DNA from: Desulfobulbaceae bacterium UBA2262
GTDB lineage: Bacteria; Desulfobacterota; Desulfobulbia; Desulfobulbales; Desulfurivibrionaceae
Assembly: GCA_002347185.1 (NCBI GenBank)
Contig: DDXK01000025.1
Coordinates: 1,736 to 29,035 of the forward strand
Direction: 5' to 3'
DNA: 27,300 bases
Every line of letters begins with the position of its first letter. Positions within the stretch are counted from its first letter, which is position 1. Below the pieces are notes generated by a model. It was not told the origin of the DNA. It made no database searches and saw only the letters and a list, made by a program, of their open reading frames with translations. Positions 6,307 to 14,614 of this stretch are shown here, piece after piece. A program made the position numbers and the translations under genes.

Positions 6307-7195
6307 ACTCCTCTCCCTTTATCTTCCGCCACACCTCTTCGTTCACCGCGAGCTCGAATTCCGGGGCGAGGATTTCCGCGCATTTCCCTCCGGCCTGAAG
6401 CCGTTCCACCTGGGCCGCGACCTGGGCCCCGACCCGGCGGTAGTCGATGAGCAGGCTCAAGGCCGCCCCGGAATCGACAAAAAAACGGTTGTAGCCCACC
6501 GCCGGCGTCCGTTGCAGCACCGCCTGCTTGATGACGTGCTGGATGACGGCCTTGGAGACGATGGATTTGTCGGGAATAAAGAGAATCGCGTCCAGGCCGG
6601 CGAAATCGCCCACCAGCTCCAGCCGGCCGACCTGCCGCTCCACCCGCAGGGGGACAAGCTCGATGCCCCTGGCCGCAGCGGGAGCCGTGGCGGCGGCAAA
6701 CCATTCCTGGTTGTTGGCCGGGTCGAAGAGCACCCCCAGCCGCCGCAGGCCGGGAAGCCTGGCGAGGAGGGCAGCAAACTGGGCCTCGGCCGGAATGTTG
6801 AGGCTCACCCCGCAGAGCGGCGCCTTGCCGGGCTTGCGCGTCTTTTCGGGATTGAGGACCATGGCGAAGAGGAGCGGAACGGAGCCGGGCAGGGTTTGCA
6901 GGTAGGCAAGGGCCTCCGGCCCCACCGCCACCAGGGCGTCGTATTCCCCGGCCAGAAGCTGGCCGCCGTGGCCGCCGAGGCTGTAGGGGCTCCCCTTCTC
7001 GTCCAGAAAAAAACGGTGGACCGGCGCCCTGAGCCGCGCCTCCAGCCCCTCGACCATGACGACATAGGGGGCGATCTCCCGGGAGAGGAGGACGGCCACC
7101 CCCTTTTCGGCGGCAGGGGCCGGAGCGGGGCAGAGGAAGAAAGGAAGGACTGCCAGCAGCAGGAGAAAAAGGCTGCGGCGCCGCCGGTCGCCCAT
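6305..7195 (-). CDS. Periplasmic ABC-type substrate-binding protein (TrpX-like)
   Basis: A 296-aa protein with a signal peptide (basic start MGDRRRRS, hydrophobic core, cleavage near APAPAA). The remainder resembles the ABC_sub_bind family: an N-terminal lobe with YDALVAVGPEAL and a second lobe with LGVLFDPANNQEW and AVGYNRFFVDSGAALSLLIDYRRVG. No cognate permease or ATPase is nearby, so it may feed the adjacent sensor kinase or a TonB-linked uptake route rather than a classical ABC importer; that is inference. The start at 7195 has GGGAG eight bases upstream and overlaps the upstream GT2 stop by one base (TGATG), indicating translational coupling. The stop codon is formed with the first heptamer of R4b. 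Confidence 0.85.
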   Translation of the reverse strand: MGDRRRRSLFLLLLAVLPFFLCPAPAPAAEKGVAVLLSREIAPYVVMVEGLEARLRAPVHRFFLDEKGSPYSLGGHGGQLLAGEYDALVAVGPEALAYLQTLPGSVPLLFAMVLNPEKTRKPGKAPLCGVSLNIPAEAQFAALLARLPGLRRLGVLFDPANNQEWFAAATAPAAARGIELVPLRVERQVGRLELVGDFAGLDAILFIPDKSIVSKAVIQHVIKQAVLQRTPAVGYNRFFVDSGAALSLLIDYRRVGAQVAAQVERLQAGGKCAEILAPEFELAVNEEVWRKIKGEE

Positions 7196-8157
7196 CAGCG
7201 CAGCTCCCGGAATTCGGCGGGAAAGGCGCCCAGGCGGCCGGCAAGGCCGTCGCGCAGGGCACGGCCGAGCAGGCGCAGGCCACCGGGCCGCGAAAAGCCG
7301 CGGGAGAGCAGCCAGAGCAGGAAGCCGTAGCAGACGCCGTCGCAGGCGGCGAGGCGGGAGAAGCGGGCGTGCCTTCTCTTCACCACCAGACGGTTGCGGA
7401 TATTGAAGTAGTGCTTACCGCCGAAGAGGCTCGCGCGCAGGCGGGAGCCGGGGGTACGCAGATGGTTGATCCTGCTGCGCGGGGCCAGGAAGAGCGGCCA
7501 GCCCCGCGCCTGCAGGCGCAGGGAGTATTCGGTGTCGTCGTAGGCAAGGAAGAATTCCGCCTCCGGCAGTCCGACCTCGCGCACCGCCCGGCTGGAGACC
7601 AGGAAACCGACAAAGGAGCCGGTGTCGATGGCCACCAGGGCTTCCTGGTAGCGGGGCAGGCCAATGGGCTTCTCGAAGCCGCTCAGGCGGGAAAAGAGGC
7701 GGCGATGGCGGGGGGCTAGCAGGCCATCCTCCAGGACCGCGCAGCAGAGCGCCCCGACCTGCGCCGGGGCCAGGGCCAGGGCGGCGAGCAGCTCCCGCAG
7801 GGAATCGGGCTCCGGGACCGCGTCGTCGTCCATGAGCCAGATCCAGTCGGCTTCCAGGGCCAGGGCCTCTTGCAGGCCCGCGGCAAAGCCGCCGGCACCG
7901 CCGAGGTTTTTGGGGCTGCGGACTATGGAGACCTGGCCGGCGAAATCGGCGAGGATCTCCGCGGCCGGCAGCTGGCTGTTGTTGTCGAAGACGACGATGG
8001 CATCCGGACGCCGGCTCTGGCTGATAAGGGCGGCCACCACCACCCGCAGCTCCGCGGGCCGGGCATGGGTCACCACCACCGCCGCCACCGAGGGCTTGAC
8101 CGGTCCGCCGGCCGACTCGGCCCTCCCCCTGGGCCTTTTCTCCGCCGTCCCGCCCAT
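7195..8157 (-). CDS. GT2 glycosyltransferase, galactofuranosyltransferase-like
   Basis: Cytoplasmic or membrane-associated glycosyltransferase of 320 aa with a GT-A fold. Motifs are VAAVVVTHARP (nucleotide-binding start), NLGGAGGFAAGL, the metal-binding triple aspartate in WLMDDDAVPEP, and an acidic catalytic region FFLAYDDTEYSLRLQARG. The C-terminal region (NIRNRLVVKRRH and the hydrophobic stretch after it) may contact the membrane. The gene follows glf by two bases, and the DDD motif resembles GlfT-type enzymes, so UDP-galactofuranose is the likely donor; the acceptor is unknown. No strong ribosome binding site precedes the ATG, consistent with coupling to glf. Confidence 0.88.
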   Translation of the reverse strand: MGGTAEKRPRGRAESAGGPVKPSVAAVVVTHARPAELRVVVAALISQSRRPDAIVVFDNNSQLPAAEILADFAGQVSIVRSPKNLGGAGGFAAGLQEALALEADWIWLMDDDAVPEPDSLRELLAALALAPAQVGALCCAVLEDGLLAPRHRRLFSRLSGFEKPIGLPRYQEALVAIDTGSFVGFLVSSRAVREVGLPEAEFFLAYDDTEYSLRLQARGWPLFLAPRSRINHLRTPGSRLRASLFGGKHYFNIRNRLVVKRRHARFSRLAACDGVCYGFLLWLLSRGFSRPGGLRLLGRALRDGLAGRLGAFPAEFRELR

Positions 8158-8159
8158 GT

Positions 8160-9251
8160 TCAGCTGGCCAGCAGCCTTTCTGCCAGGGCCATCGCCTCCA
8201 GGCAGGCCGCATCCATGTTCAGGTAGCGGTAGGCGCCGAGGCGGCCGGCGAAGAACACCTTCTTCTCCTTCTTCGCCTCTTCGGCATACCTGGCGTAGAG
8301 CTCCTGGTTGTCGGCGGTGGGGATGGGGTAGTAGGGCTCCCCTTCCGGGCAGGGATACTCGTAGGAAACCGTGGTCGAATCCGCCTGCTGGCCGGTCATC
8401 TTCTTATACTCGGTTATGCGGGTGAATGCATAGTCGTTGGGAAAGTTGATCACCGCCTCCTCCTGGAAGGACTCGCGCCGGTGGTTCCTGAAGTCGAAGC
8501 GCAGCGAGCGGTAGCCCAGCCTGCCGTGGCGGTGGTCGAAGTACTCGTCGATGGGGCCGGTGTAGACCAGCCCCTGGTGTTTGACCTGCCGGGCCACCTC
8601 CCGGTATTCGGCCTGCAGCAGCAGGTGGATGCCCGGATGCGCCGCCAGGCGCTCGAACAGCCGGTGGTAGCCGTGGAGGGGCATGCCCTGGAAGCGGTCG
8701 GTGAAGTAGCGGTCGTCGCGGTTCAGCCGGATGGGGATACGCTCGCAGACCGAGGGATGGAGGTCCTCGGCGGCGATCCCCCACTGCTTGAGGGTGTAGT
8801 TCTTGAAAAATTTCTCGTAGATATCCGCGCCGAAGCGGGCCAGGACCGCATCCCTGGAGTCGCGCACCGCCTCGAGCTTCTCCCGGACCGATTCGAGATA
8901 GGCGGCCATGGTCTCGGCGGTGAGCGACAGGCCGTAGAGGCGGTTGAGGGTGTCCACGTTGACCGGCATGGGCACCAGCCTGGAGTCCACATAGGCCTTG
9001 ACCCGGTGCTGGTAATGGCGCCAGTCGGTGAACCGGGAGAGGAACTCCCACACCGCCTGGTGGTTGGTGTGGAAGATGTGGGGCCCGTAGCGGTGGATCA
9101 GGATCCCATGCGCGTCGTATTCGTCATGGCAGTTGCCGCCGATATGGCTGCGGCGGTCGACCACCAGAACCTTTTTGCCGGCTTCGGCCAGGAGCCTGGC
9201 CACGGTCAGGCCGGTGATCCCGGCGCCGGCGATCAAAAAATCGTATTGCAT
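8160..9251 (-). CDS. glf: UDP-galactopyranose mutase
   Basis: FAD-dependent enzyme that ring-contracts UDP-galactopyranose to UDP-galactofuranose. The 363-aa protein has the dinucleotide-binding motif IAGAGITGLTVARLLAEAG at the N-terminus, HIGGNCHDEYDAHGILIHRYGPHIFHT (shown here only to identify the family; key residues are G, N and the YGPH motif), the KQWG segment, RIPIRLNRDDRYF, and the C-terminal FAD contact FFAGRLGAYRYLNMD. Length is normal for bacterial Glf. It lies two bases upstream of a galactofuranosyltransferase-like gene, so the pair makes and transfers galactofuranose. A double heptamer/CACGAAG repeat region separates it from the glycosyltransferases upstream. The Shine-Dalgarno is weak but the N-terminus is canonical. 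Confidence 0.97.
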   Translation of the reverse strand: MQYDFLIAGAGITGLTVARLLAEAGKKVLVVDRRSHIGGNCHDEYDAHGILIHRYGPHIFHTNHQAVWEFLSRFTDWRHYQHRVKAYVDSRLVPMPVNVDTLNRLYGLSLTAETMAAYLESVREKLEAVRDSRDAVLARFGADIYEKFFKNYTLKQWGIAAEDLHPSVCERIPIRLNRDDRYFTDRFQGMPLHGYHRLFERLAAHPGIHLLLQAEYREVARQVKHQGLVYTGPIDEYFDHRHGRLGYRSLRFDFRNHRRESFQEEAVINFPNDYAFTRITEYKKMTGQQADSTTVSYEYPCPEGEPYYPIPTADNQELYARYAEEAKKEKKVFFAGRLGAYRYLNMDAACLEAMALAERLLAS

Positions 9252-9269
9252 CGATATGTACCCATTATT

Positions 9270-9352
9270 TTCAAAACTGAGGGCCTTTTCAGGACTGAGT
9301 GCCGAGTGCCGAGGACTGAGTAAGGGCGCGGTCCGGGCGGTTCGTTCTTTCC
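9270..9352. repeat. Heptamer-array element R5, left half plus core
   Basis: The border sequence (CTGAGGGCCTTTTCAGGACT) leads into GAGTGCC twice, GAGGACT once and a core from 9318 containing GGTCCGGGCGGTTCGTTC. The right arm is missing: after 9352 a T tract and the CACGAAG element begin. R5 lies in the 440-base gap between glf and the upstream glycosyltransferase, which holds no credible gene. Confidence 0.88.
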
Positions 9353-9360
9353 TTTTTTTG

Positions 9361-9516
9361 CACCACGAAGGTCACGAAGAGCACGAAGTTTTTTATGTCT
9401 TTGTTCCGCTCCTGCACGTCCTGCGCCTGCGGGATTAGTCCATCCCTGGACGTCCCCCGTCCCTTCCTATGCCTTTCCCCTTCTCCCCCCGAGTGAAGGC
9501 CGGGATGAGGGGGAGA
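9361..9516. repeat. CACGAAG intergenic element, copy 2
   Basis: Same order as copy 1 at 2188-2345: three CACGAAG units, T tract, GGATTAGTCCATCCCTGGAC, a pyrimidine-rich stretch and GGCCGGGATGAGG. Here it sits between a left half-element (R5) and a complete element (R6), as though inserted within or between heptamer elements. Confidence 0.85.
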
Positions 9517-9520
9517 GAAA

Positions 9521-9693
9521 GGATTGAGTGCCGAGTGCCGAGGACTGAGTAAGGCCGCGGTCCGGGCGGTTCGTTCTTTCCCTCCCGCATCGGCACTCAC
9601 TCCCATGCCTTTCTCTTTTGTCCTTCACTCAGCACTCGGCACTCAGCCCTCAGCCCTCAGCCCTCAGCCCTCGGCACTCGGCACTCGGCACTC
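9521..9693. repeat. Heptamer-array inverted repeat R6 with long core
   Basis: The left arm has GAGTGCC twice and GAGGACT once. The core starts at 9547 with GGTCCGGGCGGTTCGTTC and continues through the long-core segment (9580-9630) nearly identical to that in R4a. Nine right-arm heptamers follow, four of them the variant AGCCCTC. The last heptamer forms the TGA stop (9692-9694) of the upstream glycosyltransferase. This is the rightmost element of the family in the window. Confidence 0.9.
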
Positions 9694-11020
9694 AAATTTT
9701 CCAATACTGTCTTACCCCGCGCGCCAGCAGTCGGCAAATGTTTTTCCACACCGTGACAGGATCGCGGCGGATCAGCAGCCAGGAGCCGTCCCCCAGGCTC
9801 ACCGCCAGCTCCTCAGCGAGCAGGGCGGCGTAATAGGGCGAAGAGCGGAGATCGACATAGGCGCGGCGAAACCTCCGATGGCCGGTGAAGAGTCCCAGGC
9901 AGGCAAAGAGAAGATTCCCCAATCTGCCGCGCCGGGCCAACGGAGCCCCCCCCCGTCTTTCCCAGTAGAAATCGGTGTCCACCAGATAAGGCGGCAGCAG
10001 CAGCTCGGTCACCGGGGGCAGGGAGGGGGCGTCCAGAGGAAAGCAATGCGGGTCGAAATGCTCGCTGATGCAGACGAGCACCCCCCGCCGGGGCTGGCTG
10101 CCCTGCAGCTTTTCGGTGCTGACGATTTCCGGGAAGGAAATGGCCTTTTTGCCCTTGCGATTGAGAACGAAGTCGCCGATCGCCTCGGAGACGAGGCTGG
10201 CCAGAGGAGATAGCCCCCTGAGCTCCAGCACCAGCGCCTGGGCGATCTTGCGCCGGGCAAAGCGCAGGACATCGTCCCTGGTCGCGTGCTTCTCGAGCAG
10301 GAAGAGCATGTTGCGCACGTCGTAGTACATGGCCCAGGTGATCGGCTTTTCGGCTGCGGAGACGTGCCAGATCAATGAGTCGGCCACGCCCACCACGCGA
10401 TGCCCCATTTTTTTAATGGTCAGGCACCAGTCCACGTCATCGAAGTGGATGAAGAAGTCCTCCCAGAGCCCTGCCTTTTTCGCGACCTCGAAACGGATGA
10501 GCAGGGAGGCGGCGGCGACATAGTCCACGTCGAAAAGGCCGGAGGCGTTGTTGCGCCGGCGGGTCAGGTGCCGGTTGAGCACCAGGCCGCCGCGGTGGAG
10601 ATCGACATAGGCGCCGATCTCGTTGGTGACCGCCGGGTTGTCGAGCTGGCACATCTGGGAGCCGGCCACGGCGATCTCCGGGTTCTTTTCCAGCACCTCC
10701 ACCAGACGGCTCAGGGCGTCGGGCGCCACCTCGACGTCGTTGTCAAGCAGCCAGAGGTAGTCGTAGCCGGCAAGCCCGTAGGCATGGGCGAGCCCGGTGT
10801 TGAAGCCGCCGGAGCCGCCGGTGTTCTCGGGGTTGCGGATCACCTTGAGGCCGGGAAACTCGGCGGCCAGCAGCTCCACGGTGCCGTCGCTGCTGGCGTT
10901 GTCCACCACCACCAGCTCATGGTTTGTGTAGGCCAGCCTGGCCAGCGAGCGCAGGAGCGCGGCCACGTAATCCTTCTTGTTGAAGGTGACGATGATTATC
11001 AGAACCCTTGCTTCATTCAT
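9692..11020 (-). CDS. GT2 glycosyltransferase (rhamnosyl/galactofuranosyl type)
   Basis: A 442-aa protein with a GT-A domain over the first 300 residues: VLIIIVTFNKKDYV, VVVDNASSDGT, NPENTGGSGGFNTGL, the DxD-type LLDNDVEVAPD, and FFIHFDDVDWCLTIKKMGH as the acidic catalytic region. About 140 C-terminal residues have no domain I can name. The domain resembles COG1216 enzymes that transfer rhamnose or galactofuranose to surface glycans; the sugar is not decidable here. The start at 11020 is chosen because MNEARVLIIIVTFN is canonical and lies ten bases after the stop of the preceding glycosyltransferase gene. An extension to 11143 would overlap that gene heavily. Its TGA stop is part of heptamer array R6. 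Confidence 0.92.
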   Translation of the reverse strand: MNEARVLIIIVTFNKKDYVAALLRSLARLAYTNHELVVVDNASSDGTVELLAAEFPGLKVIRNPENTGGSGGFNTGLAHAYGLAGYDYLWLLDNDVEVAPDALSRLVEVLEKNPEIAVAGSQMCQLDNPAVTNEIGAYVDLHRGGLVLNRHLTRRRNNASGLFDVDYVAAASLLIRFEVAKKAGLWEDFFIHFDDVDWCLTIKKMGHRVVGVADSLIWHVSAAEKPITWAMYYDVRNMLFLLEKHATRDDVLRFARRKIAQALVLELRGLSPLASLVSEAIGDFVLNRKGKKAISFPEIVSTEKLQGSQPRRGVLVCISEHFDPHCFPLDAPSLPPVTELLLPPYLVDTDFYWERRGGAPLARRGRLGNLLFACLGLFTGHRRFRRAYVDLRSSPYYAALLAEELAVSLGDGSWLLIRRDPVTVWKNICRLLARGVRQYWKI

Positions 11021-11030
11021 ACTCCGCCCA

Positions 11031-12704
11031 TCAAAGCAGCAACCCGCAATCCCCGGAACTGTCGGTGAGGTTTGCGTTGTAGTATGGATCGGCAAGCCCC
11101 TCCGCGCGCCACTGGCGCGCGAAAGCGAGCAGATCCTCTTCATGGTCCTTTTCTTCCCGAACCACTTCCAGGCAGGGCCAGGGAAGAGAGACTATCCTCC
11201 GCCCTGTCCTGCCCAGCTCCTTGCAAAAATGGAGCACCGAGGCGAAATAGCTCCTTGTCGCCCCTGCCGGCCACAGCTCCCGGACGAGGTCGGCCCGCCC
11301 CCCCCAGAAAGCGGGGAAGAGCAGGGAGGCGTTCTTCGCCACCGCCGCAATGGCGCCGTAACCGGCATCAGCGGCCGGCTGGCCGCGATGGAGATACAAA
11401 ATCTTGCCGGAAGCGGAGACAGCCAGGCCGGCATTGCACACCGAGCCGTCACCATACAGAAATTTGCAGCCAACCGCACCAACTCCCTGCATGCCCAGAT
11501 ACCCGACCAGGTCGAAAAAGTCGGCGGAGAGGACCCTGACCACCGCAGGCGTGCAGAAAAAAACCAGGCCGCCGGGATCAAGGCTGCCGATCTGTTCCTG
11601 CAATTCTTCGCTCCCCCCTCCGGTTCGGATAATCTCGCAGGCCGGAAAGCGGGCGGCGAGAGCACGGCAGAGCACGGCGAGCCGCCCGGCCTCCTCCCTG
11701 CCCCCGCCGATCAGCAGGAAGATGAGCTTCCGACCACGGAGGCGGGACTCATCCCAGAGCAGCCGGTAGTGGCCGCGCCACAGCTCCGGGTTCTCGACAA
11801 CCTCCCGTACGGGCAGATCCCTTCTTTGCGCCGCCTCCCGCACCGCCCGCACCCCGACGGCGTAGATGTAGCTCTTTGCCTCGTGGTCGAAGGCGATGCT
11901 CCCTTGCGACTGCCGCCAGCCGTAGAGGACCATGGGGTGGTGGTGGATGCGGTCGGTTCGCTCCGTGGCCCGCAGGACCAGGTCGTAATCCTGGGAACCC
12001 TCGCACTCCGGACGAAAGCCGCCGGCAGCCTCGACCAGCCCTTTCCGGTAGATCTCGAGGTGGAGGCTGTAGTTGAAGGAAAGGAGGTACTCCGGCGACC
12101 AGCCCGGCTTCAGGAAATGCATGTATCTGCGGCCGTCCGGCGCGATCATGTCCCGGTCGCTGTAAAAATAGTCGATCTCCTTTTCCTGCAGGGCGGCGAC
12201 AAAGGCGAAAAACGCGTCCGGGGTGAGTTCGTCGTCCTGGTCAAGGAGGGCGACATAATCGCCGCTGGCCCTTTTCAGCGCCTGCTGCGAGGTGCCGGCA
12301 ATGCCGGCATGCGCCCGGTTATCGGCGATTCTGATCCGCCGATCACGGAGCCGGCCCAGCACCTTCCGGTACCCCTTGTCCGGCGAACAATCATCGACAA
12401 TGCAGAGTTCCCAGTGGGGATAGGCCTGCCAGAGCAGAGAGGCGACCGCCTTGCGGAACTCATCGGGGTCGGGGTTGTAGACCGGCATGAGCACGGAGAT
12501 ACGCGGCTTGCGCCGGAAGTGCCGCGCCCGCTCGTGCAGCCGCAGAAGCTCTTCCCTGCTGAAGCTCCGGTTCCTCGCCAGCCAGGCGGCATAGTCGGGC
12601 CATGGGGAGGCGGCAAACTCCTTGAGCTGCTCCGCATTCTCTTCGTACCGAAAAGCAGGTGCCCCGCGCAGACGCCCCAGGGCCTGGAGGAGTCGCCTCG
12701 TCAT
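11031..12704 (-). CDS. GT2 glycosyltransferase with a second GT-like half
   Basis: About 557 aa. A short N-terminal segment (DYAAWLARNRSFSREE) precedes a GT-A domain from about residue 70: ISVLMPVYNPDPDEF, LCIVDDCSPD, and LLDQDDELTPDAF as the metal-binding motif. The C-terminal half (about 330-540) resembles a second GT2-like fold (GAVGCKFLYGDGSVCNAG) but shows no clear DxD and may be inactive or acceptor-binding. Two-part enzymes of this type are common in O-antigen and capsule clusters. A TTG at 12719, overlapping the upstream stop as TTGA with AGGGG upstream, would add five residues and is an equally defensible start. The next gene follows after ten bases. Confidence 0.9.
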   Translation of the reverse strand: MTRRLLQALGRLRGAPAFRYEENAEQLKEFAASPWPDYAAWLARNRSFSREELLRLHERARHFRRKPRISVLMPVYNPDPDEFRKAVASLLWQAYPHWELCIVDDCSPDKGYRKVLGRLRDRRIRIADNRAHAGIAGTSQQALKRASGDYVALLDQDDELTPDAFFAFVAALQEKEIDYFYSDRDMIAPDGRRYMHFLKPGWSPEYLLSFNYSLHLEIYRKGLVEAAGGFRPECEGSQDYDLVLRATERTDRIHHHPMVLYGWRQSQGSIAFDHEAKSYIYAVGVRAVREAAQRRDLPVREVVENPELWRGHYRLLWDESRLRGRKLIFLLIGGGREEAGRLAVLCRALAARFPACEIIRTGGGSEELQEQIGSLDPGGLVFFCTPAVVRVLSADFFDLVGYLGMQGVGAVGCKFLYGDGSVCNAGLAVSASGKILYLHRGQPAADAGYGAIAAVAKNASLLFPAFWGGRADLVRELWPAGATRSYFASVLHFCKELGRTGRRIVSLPWPCLEVVREEKDHEEDLLAFARQWRAEGLADPYYNANLTDSSGDCGLLL

Positions 12705-12715
12705 GGTCGGCAGGC

Positions 12716-14614
12716 TCAAGACGCCGCCCCTGCCGCGCCCAGGGCGGCCTTGAGCCTGTTCCTGATCCGGCCCACGGCCCGCAGCGGCCTGGTCAGCCGC
12801 CAGCTCGTCGAGGCGAGCAGGTCTGCAATCTCGCGCTCCCTGTCGGCCAGGGCGAATTCAAACTCCGCGGTCCGCAGGTGCAGACGGGCCAGCGCCCGCT
12901 CCTGCTCAACCAGGCCAGCCAGCAGCGGGCGCTGTTCCTGCAGGATTCCCTCGACCAGGCGCAACAGCGAAGCCTCCTCCTCACCTTCCCCGGCAAGGCG
13001 ATCCCCGGCAAGGGCGGAAAGGTGGGCATACAGATGGGCCACCCCCGGGGGCACGCTCTCATCGGCCTGCAGGGCGGAGGCGGCAAAGCGGGTGTGCCGC
13101 AGGCCAGAGTCCAGAAAGTCGCCGGCGTATTCGGCCAGAAGCGCCTCGTCCACCTCGAGATCGAGGCCGGCGGCCAGCCGGCGGAGCTGGCCCTCGGGGT
13201 CGTCGAGCAGCAGGTCGAAGTCCACCACCAGCCTGCGGCACCCCCGGGTGTGCCGCAGGGCGCTTGCCTCGTGCCGGAGCCAGAGCAGGTGACTTTTCAG
13301 CGGGGAGATGGCCACGGGAAGCTCCCGGCGGGCCAGGGAGCGGGCCACACTGAGAGGATGACGGACGGCAAGGAGGTAGTCCACCTCGAGAGCGAGCTCC
13401 CGGAACACCTCCTGCCAGAAAGGCAGCAACAGACAGAGGCGCGGATCCTTGATTCCGAAAAGAGGGAAACGCCCGGTCCTCTCGCGCAGCAGCTCGCGGG
13501 CCTGGTCCCGGAAGGCCGGGGGGATCGGCAAGGCGCCGGCGGCGAGTCCGGGGGGGAGAAGGGAATCCCAGTCACAGTCGAAGTGACGAAGGATGGCGGC
13601 ATTGAGACCGAGAATCCCGGTATCCTCGAAATAGCCCTTGTCATTATCCCCCGGCTCGGCCGCAAGCAGGGCATCGCCCAAGGCGACCCCCAGGGCCGGC
13701 AGGCCCCTGGTGAGGGCGCTGGTGCCGCTGCGATGCATGCCAAGCACCACGACGAGGCGCCGGCGGCCGACCGCGCCCCTCTCCGCCTTCACCGCCGCCG
13801 GGGCCGGAACCGCAACAGACCCGCCCGACTCTTCGCCGTAGCCGAGCCAGGCAAGCTCCTCCCCGCAGCGGTCCAGAAGGCTTCGTACCTTCTCCGGGGC
13901 CAGCTCCCGCCTCCCCCGGCCTACGCTGCCGGCATGAATGACCGGCGAACGGGCGGCCTTGGGATCCTCGATCCCCCTGCCCCGGGCCGGATCGGCGAAA
14001 AGCGCGAGCACCTCCGGCTCGAAGGGGAGCCTGAGCCAGGAAAAAAGCTCCGCGAGCCGCTCCGCCGGCCTTTGCACCAGATCCTCGTAACGCAGAAGCA
14101 GGCTGTCCGCCGGGTGCCGCTCCATATGCCGGCGCGCGGCCCGGCAATTCTCCAGCCAGCGGCTCAGGATGACGTCGGCGGTGGCGGGCAGACTTTTGCT
14201 GAAACCGGCCTCGCTTGCCGAGGCGAGCATGTCCAGAGGGTGACGGGCAAGGTGCAGATAGCGAAAGCCGCCGGGCAGCAGAGCCCGCCAGTGTTCGAGG
14301 TAGAGGGCGTTCTCCGGATCCTTGTCTGCCCAGACCGGCTTGCCGAGCCGGGCCGCCGCCTGGCTGCGCAGGGTCAGATAGCCCTGGCCCACGGTGGCGA
14401 GAAGCTCTTCCGTGGAAGCGGGCAGGACGCGGACGGTGGCGAAGAAACGGAGATGGGCATAAGGATCGTCTTGAAAATCGAGGCGCAGATCGCGGAAAAA
14501 TTTGATCTCCGGCGGACAGTGAACCTGGCTGTGCGCATCAAGCAGGCGGCGCAGCAGGGTGGTGCCGCTCCGGTAAAAGCCGCCGATGATGATGGGCCGG
14601 CAATCAGGAAGCAT
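12716..14614 (-). CDS. Double sulfotransferase-family protein with coiled-coil tail
   Basis: A 632-aa protein with two sulfotransferase modules in tandem. Module 1 (about 7-258) has the 5'-phosphosulfate loop GGFYRSGTTLLRRLL and the 3'-phosphate motif HLARHPLDMLAS. Module 2 (about 286-510) has LGMHRSGTSALTRGL and AVRHPLSVARSLARR. A helical, probably coiled-coil segment (about 560-610) and the STSWRLTRPLR motif, often seen at ends of glycan-cluster transferases, close the protein. The family uses PAPS to sulfate hydroxyls, here presumably on sugars of the exported polymer. Whether both modules are active cannot be seen. The ATG at 14614 has GGAG seven bases upstream and overlaps the upstream stop by 11 bases; a GTG at 14638 is less likely. 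Confidence 0.88.
   Translation of the reverse strand: MLPDCRPIIIGGFYRSGTTLLRRLLDAHSQVHCPPEIKFFRDLRLDFQDDPYAHLRFFATVRVLPASTEELLATVGQGYLTLRSQAAARLGKPVWADKDPENALYLEHWRALLPGGFRYLHLARHPLDMLASASEAGFSKSLPATADVILSRWLENCRAARRHMERHPADSLLLRYEDLVQRPAERLAELFSWLRLPFEPEVLALFADPARGRGIEDPKAARSPVIHAGSVGRGRRELAPEKVRSLLDRCGEELAWLGYGEESGGSVAVPAPAAVKAERGAVGRRRLVVVLGMHRSGTSALTRGLPALGVALGDALLAAEPGDNDKGYFEDTGILGLNAAILRHFDCDWDSLLPPGLAAGALPIPPAFRDQARELLRERTGRFPLFGIKDPRLCLLLPFWQEVFRELALEVDYLLAVRHPLSVARSLARRELPVAISPLKSHLLWLRHEASALRHTRGCRRLVVDFDLLLDDPEGQLRRLAAGLDLEVDEALLAEYAGDFLDSGLRHTRFAASALQADESVPPGVAHLYAHLSALAGDRLAGEGEEEASLLRLVEGILQEQRPLLAGLVEQERALARLHLRTAEFEFALADREREIADLLASTSWRLTRPLRAVGRIRNRLKAALGAAGAAS

Noticed and set aside
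4514..7330. 938-codon plus-strand open frame across kinase and binding-protein genes
   Set aside because: It runs through two heptamer elements and antisense to two well-supported genes; its sequence shows no domain.
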